From Lachnospiraceae bacterium (lineage in GTDB: Bacteria > Bacillota > Clostridia > Lachnospirales > Lachnospiraceae), in NCBI GenBank assembly GCA_029012365.1, contig JAQXLY010000064.1, positions 51,298 through 115,297 of the forward strand: a DNA stretch of 64,000 nt, written 5' to 3'. Shown here one piece after another: positions 41,425 through 49,302 of the stretch; within the stretch, counting starts at the first letter, position 1; each line of letters starts with the position of its first letter. Below the pieces are notes generated by a model that saw only the letters and a program-made list of their open reading frames with translations, had not been told where the DNA came from and searched no databases. The translations under genes and the position numbers were made by a program.

Positions 41425-44400
41425 ATGGATTTTACCCACCTTCATGTACATACGGAGTACAGTCTTTTAGACGGCTCTTCTAAAATCAAAGAAATCGCCG
41501 CCAGGGCAAAAGAACTCGGCATGGACAGTCTTGCAATTACCGATCACGGTGTGATGTACGGCGTGATTGATTTTTACCGTGCCTGTAAGGCAGTGGGTAT
41601 CCGCCCGGTACTGGGCTGCGAAATCTATGTTGCTCCGGGCTCCAGATTTCAGAAGGAGGGCGGTGAATCGGACGAAAGGTACTATCATTTAGTATTACTT
41701 GCCGAGAATAATACCGGCTACTCGAATCTGATAAAAATCGTATCCAAGGGCTTTACGGAAGGCTATTACTATAAACCGCGTGTGGATTTGGATGTGTTAC
41801 GGGAGTACCACGAGGGAATCATTGCCCTTTCCGCATGTCTTGCCGGAGAAGTTGCAGCTAATTTAAGACGGGGCTTTTATGAGGAAGGTAAGGCGGCAGC
41901 ATTGCGCCTTTTGGACATCTTTGGCGAAGGGAACTTTTTTCTGGAAATGCAGGATCACGGAATCCCGGAGCAGAAAACAGTCAATCAGGCATTGCTTCGG
42001 ATGAGTGCCGAAACCAAAATTCCGCTGGTGGTGACAAATGATGTGCATTATACGTTTGCAGAGGATGAAAAAGCACATGATATTCTGCTTTGTATCCAGA
42101 CACAGAAAAAGGTGACGGATACGGACCGTATGCGTTACGAGGGAGGGCAATACTATCTGAAATCTCCGGAAGAGATGGAGGAATTGTTTCCGTATGCAAA
42201 AGAGGCAGTGCAGCGTACAAAAGCGATTGCGGACCGTTGTAATGTGGAGATTGTATTCGGTGAGTACAAGCTGCCGAAGTATGATGTGCCAAAAGGGTAT
42301 GATGCATGGACTTATTTGCAGGCTCTTTGTGAAGAAGGTATGAAAAAGCGGTATCCGGCAGTGACAAAGGAATTGCAGGAGCGGCTTGATTATGAGCTCG
42401 GTGTAATTCATACTATGGGCTTTGAAGATTATTATCTGATTGTGTGGGATTTTATCAAATATGCAAAGGACAACGGAATTGCAGTCGGCCCGGGCAGGGG
42501 CAGCGGTGCCGCAAGTATTGCCGCGTATGCACTCGGAATTACGGATATTGACCCGATTCGTTATCAGCTTCTGTTCGAGCGTTTTTTGAATCCGGAACGT
42601 GTGTCCATGCCGGACTTTGATATTGATTTCTGCTTTGAGAGACGGCAGGAAGTGATAGATTATGTGGTTGAAAAATACGGAAAGGACCGGGTGGTACAGA
42701 TTGTTACCTTCGGTACAATGGCAGCCAGAGGAGTTATCCGTGATGTCGGAAGGGCACTTGATTATCCGTATGCCCTTTGCGACCAGGTTGCAAAGATGAT
42801 TCCGATGGAGCTGGGAATTACGATTGATAAAGCATTGCAGAGCAGTCAGGAATTCAGGAGTCTCTATGAAAATGATGAAAAAATACACGAGCTGATTGAT
42901 ATGTCAAAGCGTCTCGAAGGCCTGCCGAGACATACCTCCATGCATGCCGCAGGTGTTGTCATAGCGAATGCTCCGGCAGATGAATATGTACCGTTATCCC
43001 GCGGTTCGGATGATGCAATCACAACCCAGTTTACAATGACCACGTTAGAAGAGCTCGGATTACTGAAAATGGATTTTCTGGGGCTTCGTACTTTGACGGT
43101 GATTCAGGATGCGGTGAGACTGGTAAATAAAAGCCGTCCGAAAGAAGAATGGCTGGATATCGATGCGGTGGATTACGACGACCCGAATATTTACGAAATG
43201 ATAGGAAGCGGAAAGTCGGACGGCGTATTTCAGTTGGAAAGTACCGGAATGAAGAACTTTATGAAGGAGTTAAAGCCGGAGAACATCGAGGACGTAATTG
43301 CGGGAATCTCCTTGTACCGTCCGGGACCGATGGACTTCATTCCGAAATATATCAAAGGGAAACAGGACCCGGACAGTATTGTTTATGATTGTCCGGAGCT
43401 GATTCCGATTTTAAAAACGACTCACGGCTGTATTGTATATCAGGAGCAGGTAATGCAGATTGTGCGGGAGCTTGCGGGATACAGCTACGGGCGGAGCGAC
43501 CTTGTACGTCGTGCCATGGCAAAGAAAAAAGCGGATGTAATGGCAAAGGAGCGGAAAAACTTTGTTTACGGCAACGAGGAGGAAGGTGTAAGAGGGTGTA
43601 TTGCCAACGGAATTTCCGAAGAAATCGGTAACAAGATTTTTGATGAGATGACGGATTTTGCCAAGTATGCCTTTAATAAGGCACATGCCGCGTGTTATGC
43701 GGTAGTCTCCTACCGGACCGCTTATTTAAAGTATTATCATCCGGTAGAGTTTATGGCGGCATTGCTGACCTCTGTAATGGATAATACAAGAAAGGTTTCC
43801 GAGTATATATTGACATGCAGGCAGATGGGAATCAAGATTCTTCCTCCGGATGTCAATGCCGGAGAGGCAAGATTTACCACAGAGGGGAATGCTATCCGGT
43901 ATGCGCTTGCAGCAATCAAGGGACTCGGAAAACCGGTCATTGAGGCAGTTACGGCGGAGAGAGAGGCAAATGGTTCCTATACCACACTGAAGGACTTCGC
44001 GGAACGTTTGTCGGGAACGGGAGTAAATAAAAGAGCATTGGAGAGCTTCATTAAGTCAGGAGCCTTTGATTGTCTGAAAGGAAACCGCAGACAGTTAATG
44101 CTTAGTTATTCGGCAATAGTGGACGGGATATCCTCGGATAAAAAGAAAAATCTTGCCGGTCAGATGAGTCTGTTTGATTTGGCGGCACCGGAGGAAAAGG
44201 CAGATTTTGAAGTACGCCTGCCGGATGTTTCGGAGTTTGAGAAAAGCGAATTGCTTGCCTTTGAAAAGGAAACACTGGGGATTTATCTGAGCGGTCATCC
44301 GTTAGATGAATATCAGGAAATGTTAAAGCGTAATGTAACTAAGGTATCTGCGGATTTTCTGCCTGAAGACGGGGAAGAAGGCGGAGAGGAAGGCAGGGTA

Positions 44401-44919
44401 CGTGTAAATGACGGAGAATCCGCAGTTATCGGCGGAATCATAACGGAAATCACGCGGAAAACCACACGGAGTAATTCCATGATGGCATTTATTACGGTGG
44501 AGGATGTGCTCGGAACCGTAGAGGTGATTGTATTTCCGAGAGATTATGAGAAGTATAAGCAGGAGCTGTACGCTGATAATAAGGTGCTTATCAGGGGACG
44601 TGTTGCGGTAGAGGAGGAACGGGCGGCAAGACTGATTTGCAGTGAAATAATTCCGTTTTCCGCGATACCGAGAGAGGTGTGGGTGCGTTTCCCGGACAAG
44701 GCTTCCTATTTGAAAAGGGAAGAAGAATTATACGGAATTCTGGACTCTTTTGACGGAAAGGATGAAACCGTGGTATATTGTGTGGCGGAAAAGGCAATAA
44801 AGCGTTTACCGAAAAGTCGCACGACACTGATAACCGAAGCCCTGATTTCACGTCTTGAAACAGCTTTTGGAGCAGATTCCGTAAAAGTTGTGGAAAAAAC
44901 TCTTGAAAAACGCGAGTAA
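41425..44919 (+). CDS. dnaE: DNA polymerase III alpha subunit
   Basis: An 1164-residue C-family replicative polymerase. The PHP domain opens FTHLHVHTEYSLLDGSSK. The palm has GPGRGSGAASIAAYALGITD near residue 355 and the catalytic PDFDIDFCFERRQ near 395. GLPRHTSMHAAGVVIA, TTLEELGLLKMDFLGLRTL and ISLYRPGPMDFIP cover the fingers. The C-terminal OB domain (VIGGIITEITRKTTRSNSMM) is near residue 1000. Length and order match DnaE1/DnaE3-like forms; Firmicutes also have PolC, not in this window. AAAGGAGCAGAC precedes the ATG. It stands between the HPr-like gene and pfkA, the common Lachnospiraceae order. Confidence 0.96.
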   Translation: MDFTHLHVHTEYSLLDGSSKIKEIAARAKELGMDSLAITDHGVMYGVIDFYRACKAVGIRPVLGCEIYVAPGSRFQKEGGESDERYYHLVLLAENNTGYSNLIKIVSKGFTEGYYYKPRVDLDVLREYHEGIIALSACLAGEVAANLRRGFYEEGKAAALRLLDIFGEGNFFLEMQDHGIPEQKTVNQALLRMSAETKIPLVVTNDVHYTFAEDEKAHDILLCIQTQKKVTDTDRMRYEGGQYYLKSPEEMEELFPYAKEAVQRTKAIADRCNVEIVFGEYKLPKYDVPKGYDAWTYLQALCEEGMKKRYPAVTKELQERLDYELGVIHTMGFEDYYLIVWDFIKYAKDNGIAVGPGRGSGAASIAAYALGITDIDPIRYQLLFERFLNPERVSMPDFDIDFCFERRQEVIDYVVEKYGKDRVVQIVTFGTMAARGVIRDVGRALDYPYALCDQVAKMIPMELGITIDKALQSSQEFRSLYENDEKIHELIDMSKRLEGLPRHTSMHAAGVVIANAPADEYVPLSRGSDDAITTQFTMTTLEELGLLKMDFLGLRTLTVIQDAVRLVNKSRPKEEWLDIDAVDYDDPNIYEMIGSGKSDGVFQLESTGMKNFMKELKPENIEDVIAGISLYRPGPMDFIPKYIKGKQDPDSIVYDCPELIPILKTTHGCIVYQEQVMQIVRELAGYSYGRSDLVRRAMAKKKADVMAKERKNFVYGNEEEGVRGCIANGISEEIGNKIFDEMTDFAKYAFNKAHAACYAVVSYRTAYLKYYHPVEFMAALLTSVMDNTRKVSEYILTCRQMGIKILPPDVNAGEARFTTEGNAIRYALAAIKGLGKPVIEAVTAEREANGSYTTLKDFAERLSGTGVNKRALESFIKSGAFDCLKGNRRQLMLSYSAIVDGISSDKKKNLAGQMSLFDLAAPEEKADFEVRLPDVSEFEKSELLAFEKETLGIYLSGHPLDEYQEMLKRNVTKVSADFLPEDGEEGGEEGRVRVNDGESAVIGGIITEITRKTTRSNSMMAFITVEDVLGTVEVIVFPRDYEKYKQELYADNKVLIRGRVAVEEERAARLICSEIIPFSAIPREVWVRFPDKASYLKREEELYGILDSFDGKDETVVYCVAEKAIKRLPKSRTTLITEALISRLETAFGADSVKVVEKTLEKRE

Positions 44920-44931
44920 ACGCGATACAAT
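44903..44931 (+). promoter_or_regulatory. Sigma-A promoter of pfkA, overlapping the dnaE stop
   Basis: TTGAAA (44903-44908), 17 bases, TACAAT (44926-44931), 44 bases before the pfkA ATG. Confidence 0.65.
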
Positions 44932-44975
44932 ATGGTGGAAATGTATTTGGGAATTATTGTACGGAGGAAATAGAT

Positions 44976-46001
44976 ATGGCTGCAAAGAAAGCGGAACAGG
45001 CGAAAATGACAGAAAAGAAGGCCGGAGATAATATTAAAACAATCGGTGTGCTGACAAGCGGTGGAGATGCACCGGGTATGAATGCGGTGATTCGTGCCGT
45101 AGTCAGAACCGCGCTTGCAAACGGGAAAAAGGTAAAGGGTATTCGCAGAGGTTATGCAGGACTTCTGGATGAAGATATTATTGATATGGACGCAAAGAGC
45201 GTAGCTGATATTATTCAGCGCGGCGGAACGATACTTTATACGGCAAGATGTGCGGAATTTACTACGCCGGAGGGTCAGGATAAGGGTGCTGCAATCTGTA
45301 AGAAGCACGGAATCGATGCAGTGGTTGTCATCGGTGGAGACGGTTCCTTCCAGGGTGCAAGAAAGTTAGCGGCGCGCGGAGTCAATACCATCGGTATTCC
45401 GGGAACCATTGACCTTGATATTGCCTGCACGGATTATACCATAGGTTTTGATACGGCAATCAATACCGCGATGGAAGCGATTGATAAAGTACGTGATACC
45501 TCCACTTCCCATGAAAGATGCAGTATTATCGAGGTAATGGGCCGTCATGCGGGATATATTGCACTGTGGTGCGGTATTGCAAACGGTGCGGAGGACATTC
45601 TTCTTCCGGAGCGTTATGAAGAAAATTTCGAGCAGCGTATTATTGATAATATCAAGGAAAAGAGATCTCTCGGAAAGAAGCATCATATTATTATTAATGC
45701 GGAAGGAATCGGCGACTCTTATGAGATGGCAAAGCGTATTGAACGTGCTACCGGCATGGAAACAAGAGCTACGATTGTCGGTCATATCCAGCGCGGCGGA
45801 AGTCCGACCTGCAGAGACCGTGTATATGCTTCCATGATGGGCGCAAAAGCGGTAGATCTTCTTTGCGAAGGAAAGAATAACCGGTTGGTTGCGTACAAGG
45901 ACGGCAAGCTTGTGGATTATGATATTGAGGAAGCACTTGCCATGACGAAGGACCTTGATGATTACATGGTAACTATGTCCAAGAAATTATCCAGAAAGTA
46001 A
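44976..46001 (+). CDS. pfkA: 6-phosphofructokinase, ATP type
   Basis: A 341-residue glycolytic kinase converting fructose-6-phosphate to the 1,6-bisphosphate. After a basic extension of about 20 residues (AAKKAEQAKMTEKKAGDN) come IGVLTSGGDAPGMNAV, the nucleotide-site GGDGSFQGA, the catalytic PGTIDLDIACTDYTIGFDTA and EVMGRHAGYIAL. Gly in GGDGS and in PGTID instead of Asp/Lys predicts ATP rather than pyrophosphate use. The catalytic TIDND block reads TIDLD, an unusual Asn-to-Leu change between the two aspartates. GTACGGAGGAAATAGAT precedes the ATG. It has its own promoter and terminator. Confidence 0.93.
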   Translation: MAAKKAEQAKMTEKKAGDNIKTIGVLTSGGDAPGMNAVIRAVVRTALANGKKVKGIRRGYAGLLDEDIIDMDAKSVADIIQRGGTILYTARCAEFTTPEGQDKGAAICKKHGIDAVVVIGGDGSFQGARKLAARGVNTIGIPGTIDLDIACTDYTIGFDTAINTAMEAIDKVRDTSTSHERCSIIEVMGRHAGYIALWCGIANGAEDILLPERYEENFEQRIIDNIKEKRSLGKKHHIIINAEGIGDSYEMAKRIERATGMETRATIVGHIQRGGSPTCRDRVYASMMGAKAVDLLCEGKNNRLVAYKDGKLVDYDIEEALAMTKDLDDYMVTMSKKLSRK

Positions 46002-46014
46002 TAACTTTTATAAC

Positions 46015-46041
46015 AAAAGGGGCTGTCGTACAGCCCCTTTT
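46015..46041. terminator. Bidirectional terminator between pfkA and the SprA-like gene
   Basis: AAAAGGGGCTGT (46015-46026) and ACAGCCCCTTTT (46030-46041) form a perfect 12-bp stem. It overlaps the stop codon of the minus-strand gene and serves pfkA on the plus strand. Confidence 0.8.
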
Positions 46042-46547
46042 TATAATGTTATGTCGATATTGGAACCAAGCAGAGCGTTCAAATCGGACGCTTTTTTGTT
46101 TTTATCATATGCCGAATCACCGTATTTAATCGTGGTACGGGTAGTGCCTCCCGCAACATACGAGCGTCCGCACTCCGGGCATATGGCAATTTTTAGAGAG
46201 ACATTCGCAGAGACAAGTTCGTTTCCGGGTTTGTTTCCTTCGCGTTTCGCGTTTGCAACGTGTTCATTCTCATGAGACAGGACAACGCCGGCAGAAGATT
46301 CCGGTGCAATGTGTCCGGGAGTCTTGAAGGATACGTTTCCTTCGTTGGAACCGTCGATATATTTACGTTCTTTACAGGTCTGACATTCTCCCTTTGATTC
46401 CGCTTTCTGTGTACGGTTATCTGTGGAAGCCTTACTTACGGAAGGAGAACCGACGGTAGGGAAAGGAGAAGATTCCGGCATGGAAGCAGCTGGAACCGGA
46501 GCTTTGGTGTAGGCGGAATTTACCGCGGGGTGTATGGAAAAAAACAT
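46041..46547 (-). CDS. SprA-related putative metallopeptidase
   Basis: A 168-residue protein starting at the ATG at 46547 (AAAGGGGGG seven bases upstream); an ATG six codons earlier overlaps that site. After a Ser/Pro/Ala-rich N-terminus come CQTCKERKYIDGS, NVSFKTPGHIAPESSAG, the zinc-type motif LSHENEHVANAKREG (HExEH) near residue 95 and AICPECGRSYVAGGTTRTT. This order is that of the SprA-related family (named in Shewanella, putative metallopeptidase), with two CxxC pairs for another metal. The target is unknown. It is followed on the same strand (upstream) by the PilZ gene 36 bases away, so the two may be one operon. Confidence 0.7.
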   Translation of the reverse strand: MFFSIHPAVNSAYTKAPVPAASMPESSPFPTVGSPSVSKASTDNRTQKAESKGECQTCKERKYIDGSNEGNVSFKTPGHIAPESSAGVVLSHENEHVANAKREGNKPGNELVSANVSLKIAICPECGRSYVAGGTTRTTIKYGDSAYDKNKKASDLNALLGSNIDITL

Positions 46548-46583
46548 ATTGAGCCCCCCTTTCATTCATTGGTAAGCAAAAAA

Positions 46584-47240
46584 TTACCTTCTCCTTACGG
46601 CAGAGTAGGCACTCATTTTTTCCTGCTGACGTTCACGCTGCTTTGCCATCAGATAGCTGGAAAGATGTGAATTCGGTTCTACAAATTTACAACCGTAGCT
46701 GTATGTACCTTTCTCCTCATTTAAGTCCTTTCTGACAATGGTTGCGGAAAGAGAAAGGACATTTCTATCCGTTAGCGGAATGTTCAGACGGATTGTGCGC
46801 GAAACCTCGTAATCTTCTTTGCTGACAAATCCGAAGCCACCTTCACTGATGTCTCTTACAAGCACGTTAAACGGCTGCGGTCCGTTGCTTTGGAACACTG
46901 TAATAGACATTGTCTCGCCAACATATACTCGAAAAGAACCGCGACGGTTGTACGGTCTGGCTTCGCCGGTCAGAATGAGCCTGTAATAAGTCTGCCCCTT
47001 TATCTTCACGAGCGGGAGAGTGACGGAGTGCCATGCGAAAACAGCCTGATCCTGCAAATATAAAAAATCAATCGTACACGTATCTCCGAAACCGACGGTA
47101 CGTCCGTCCACCAAAATCGGCTCCAACAGGACATAATCAGAGTGCACTTCGGCAATTGTTGTTGTTAAATCCTTCGATTTTATTCCTACCGTAACAACAA
47201 GCGTTACGGTATGTTGTGGAGCTAAGTCTGAAATTGTCAT
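46584..47240 (-). CDS. PilZ-domain c-di-GMP effector (YcgR-like)
   Basis: A 218-residue protein. The N-terminal half (about 1-95) is a beta domain like YcgR/YpfB N-terminal regions; the PilZ domain (about 100-205) shows the ligand residues NRRGSFRVYVGE (RxxxR near 100-106) and RDISEGGFGFVSKED (D-x-S-x-x-G). c-di-GMP binding is therefore very likely; in motile relatives such proteins slow flagella or change the cell surface. ATG 47240 follows AAGGGG eight bases upstream. It has its own promoter and lies ahead of the SprA-like gene. Confidence 0.85.
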   Translation of the reverse strand: MTISDLAPQHTVTLVVTVGIKSKDLTTTIAEVHSDYVLLEPILVDGRTVGFGDTCTIDFLYLQDQAVFAWHSVTLPLVKIKGQTYYRLILTGEARPYNRRGSFRVYVGETMSITVFQSNGPQPFNVLVRDISEGGFGFVSKEDYEVSRTIRLNIPLTDRNVLSLSATIVRKDLNEEKGTYSYGCKFVEPNSHLSSYLMAKQRERQQEKMSAYSAVRRR

Positions 47241-47296
47241 AAGAAAGACCCCTTGTAACAAAATATAACCGATTATATAGTCATTTTATACTATGA

Positions 47297-47325
47297 ATTA
47301 TACTACATACATTTCCGGTATGCAA
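47297..47325 (-). promoter_or_regulatory. Sigma-A promoter of the PilZ / SprA-like genes
   Basis: On the minus strand TTGCAT (47325-47320), 17 bases, TATAAT (47302-47297), about 57 bases before the ATG. Confidence 0.75.
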
Positions 47326-47355
47326 GTATAAAAGTAGCAAAGTGTGCAAATATTA

Positions 47356-47384
47356 TTGTGTCGCGGGGATATTTATGTTATACT
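47356..47384 (+). promoter_or_regulatory. Sigma-A promoter of dapF
   Basis: TTGTGT (47356-47361), 17 bases, TATACT (47379-47384), 43 bases before the dapF ATG. Confidence 0.65.
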
Positions 47385-47427
47385 TTTAACAGGAGTAGTT
47401 TATTTACCTGAAAGGTAGGGAAAAGTT

Positions 47428-48258
47428 ATGAAATTTACAAAAATGCAGGGATGCGGAAATGATTATGTATATGTCAACTGCTTTTGCGAAACAGTCGGGA
47501 ATCCGGAGGAGACCGCAATTAAGGTGAGTGACCGCCATTTTGGGATAGGGGCGGACGGGCTGGTTTTGATTTGTCCTTCGGAAATTGCGGATTTTCAAAT
47601 GAAAATGTATAATGCGGACGGTTCGCAGGCACAGATGTGCGGGAATGCGATTCGATGTGTCGGGAAATATGTGTATGACTACGGAATGACGGAAAAAACG
47701 GAGCTGACGATAGAAACACTGGCAGGTATAAAAAAGCTGGAACTCCATGTAAAAGACGGGAAGGTATTTGAGGCGGTTGTCAATATGGGGACTCCGATTG
47801 TAGAGGCAAAAAAGATTCCGGTGACCGCGTCAGTCAGTCCGGTAATCGCAGAGCCGATTACCGTGGACGGCAGAGAAGAAAGGATGACCTGTGTTTCCAT
47901 GGGAAATCCTCATGCAGTTTTTTTTGTGGATAATCCGTTGGCGCTTGACCTTGAAAAGATTGGTCCGGCATATGAGCATCATGTGAGATTTCCGGAACGT
48001 ATCAATACCGAATTTGCAAAGGTAGAAGAACGCAATACAATTATAATGAGGGTATGGGAACGCGGAGCGGGTGAAACACTTGCCTGCGGTACGGGAGCCT
48101 GTGCCTGTGCTTATGCGGCAATATTAAACGGGTATACGGATGATTCCGTTACGGTAAAGCTTCTGGGCGGTGAGCTTTTGATTCGCTACGACAGGAATGA
48201 AAATGTAATTTATATGACAGGGCCGGCGGCTGTGGTATTTGAAGGGGAGTGGGAATAG
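47428..48258 (+). CDS. dapF: Diaminopimelate epimerase
   Basis: A 276-residue cofactor-free racemase interconverting LL- and meso-diaminopimelate for lysine and cell wall. The first catalytic Cys is in MYNADGSQAQMCGNAIRC near residue 73, the second in ERGAGETLACGTGACACA near 215. FTKMQGCGNDYVYVNCF at the start and GNPHAVFFVDN in the middle are also conserved. Full length for the family. The LD-carboxypeptidase gene begins one base after the stop (TAGTATGA), so the two cell-wall genes are probably translated in sequence, followed closely by the sulfatase. Confidence 0.95.
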   Translation: MKFTKMQGCGNDYVYVNCFCETVGNPEETAIKVSDRHFGIGADGLVLICPSEIADFQMKMYNADGSQAQMCGNAIRCVGKYVYDYGMTEKTELTIETLAGIKKLELHVKDGKVFEAVVNMGTPIVEAKKIPVTASVSPVIAEPITVDGREERMTCVSMGNPHAVFFVDNPLALDLEKIGPAYEHHVRFPERINTEFAKVEERNTIIMRVWERGAGETLACGTGACACAYAAILNGYTDDSVTVKLLGGELLIRYDRNENVIYMTGPAAVVFEGEWE

Positions 48259-48259
48259 T

Positions 48260-49273
48260 ATGATATTTCCGAAATGGATAAAAAAGGGAGATTGTATCGG
48301 CGTAACCGCATGCTCGGCAGGAAAAACGGAGCCGGTGGATTTGGTTCGTCTGGATAATGCGGCCAGACAGCTGGAGGCGAGAGGATACCGTGTACTGGAA
48401 ACACCTGATGTAAGGAAAAATGAAAAGGGCAGAAGCGCTCCGGCAAGGGTGCGCGCGGAGCAATTACATTCGCTGGTGAGAAATCCGGAGGTGACATGGG
48501 TAATACAGGCATGCGGAGGAGACTATCTTGCGGAGATGCTTTCTTTTGCGGATTTTGAAGAGATAAAGCGTAATCCGAAATGGTATCAGGGGTATTCAGA
48601 CCCGACGGGACTTTTATTTTCCGTTACAACAAATTGTGATCTGGCTACAGTATATGCCGGAAATTTTGCAGATTTCGGTATGGAAAAGTGGCATCGCTCT
48701 TTAGAGGAAAATGTTGCATTGTTAGAGGGAGCGTCACTTATCCAGAGGAGCTTTCCGATGTACAGAAACGGTTTTGTCGAGCGTGTGACCGGATATGAGG
48801 ATTTTAAAGAGGATACGCCCGTTAGATGGGAATGTAAGCAGAGAACAGCGGTATTATCGGGAAGATTGCTCGGAGGGTGTCTGGATGTGCTTCTGGATCT
48901 GGTGGGAACCAGGTTTGATAAAACGGCAGAATGGTGTAACCGGTATAAAGAGGATGGCATCCTCTGGTATCTGGAAAGCTTCGCCCTTAGTGCGGAGCGC
49001 CTGACCTGCGGGCTCTGGCATTTGAAGGAAGCAGGGTGGTTTGAACACGCAGGCGGATTTGTATTCGGTCGTCCTGCCTTTTTCTCCGGTGACAACGGAG
49101 TTACCTATAGAGAGGCAGTGGAATCGGTTCTTGGGGAACTCGACCTGCCTATTGTGTACGAGGCGGACATCGGCCACAAGGCACCGAGAATGACAATGAT
49201 AAACGGAGCAAAAGGACGGTTTACGGTTGAGGACGGCAGGGGAGAGTTTCTTTTGCTTTATCCGGAGAAATGA
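48260..49273 (+). CDS. S66-family LD-carboxypeptidase
   Basis: A 337-residue serine peptidase of family S66 (LdcA/MccF), likely to trim tetrapeptides during peptidoglycan recycling or to cleave peptide-nucleotide toxins. It opens WIKKGDCIGVTACSAGKTEP. VIQACGGDYLAEMLSF near residue 90 and GYSDPTGLLFSVTTN near 115 hold the nucleophile region (Ser in GYSDP); IGHKAPRMTMINGAKGRF near 310 carries the catalytic His. It starts one base after dapF; ATG 48260 follows GGGGAGTGGGAATAGT, so the longer frame from 48239 is not needed. No signal peptide, so cytoplasmic. Confidence 0.85.
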   Translation: MIFPKWIKKGDCIGVTACSAGKTEPVDLVRLDNAARQLEARGYRVLETPDVRKNEKGRSAPARVRAEQLHSLVRNPEVTWVIQACGGDYLAEMLSFADFEEIKRNPKWYQGYSDPTGLLFSVTTNCDLATVYAGNFADFGMEKWHRSLEENVALLEGASLIQRSFPMYRNGFVERVTGYEDFKEDTPVRWECKQRTAVLSGRLLGGCLDVLLDLVGTRFDKTAEWCNRYKEDGILWYLESFALSAERLTCGLWHLKEAGWFEHAGGFVFGRPAFFSGDNGVTYREAVESVLGELDLPIVYEADIGHKAPRMTMINGAKGRFTVEDGRGEFLLLYPEK

Positions 49274-49302
49274 GCGTATGTTAAGGAGTAAGGAGAAAAT
49301 GT

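Noticed and set aside
41863..42888. A 341-codon minus-strand frame opposite dnaE
   Set aside because: It has no recognisable domain or ribosome binding site and mirrors the codon pattern of dnaE.
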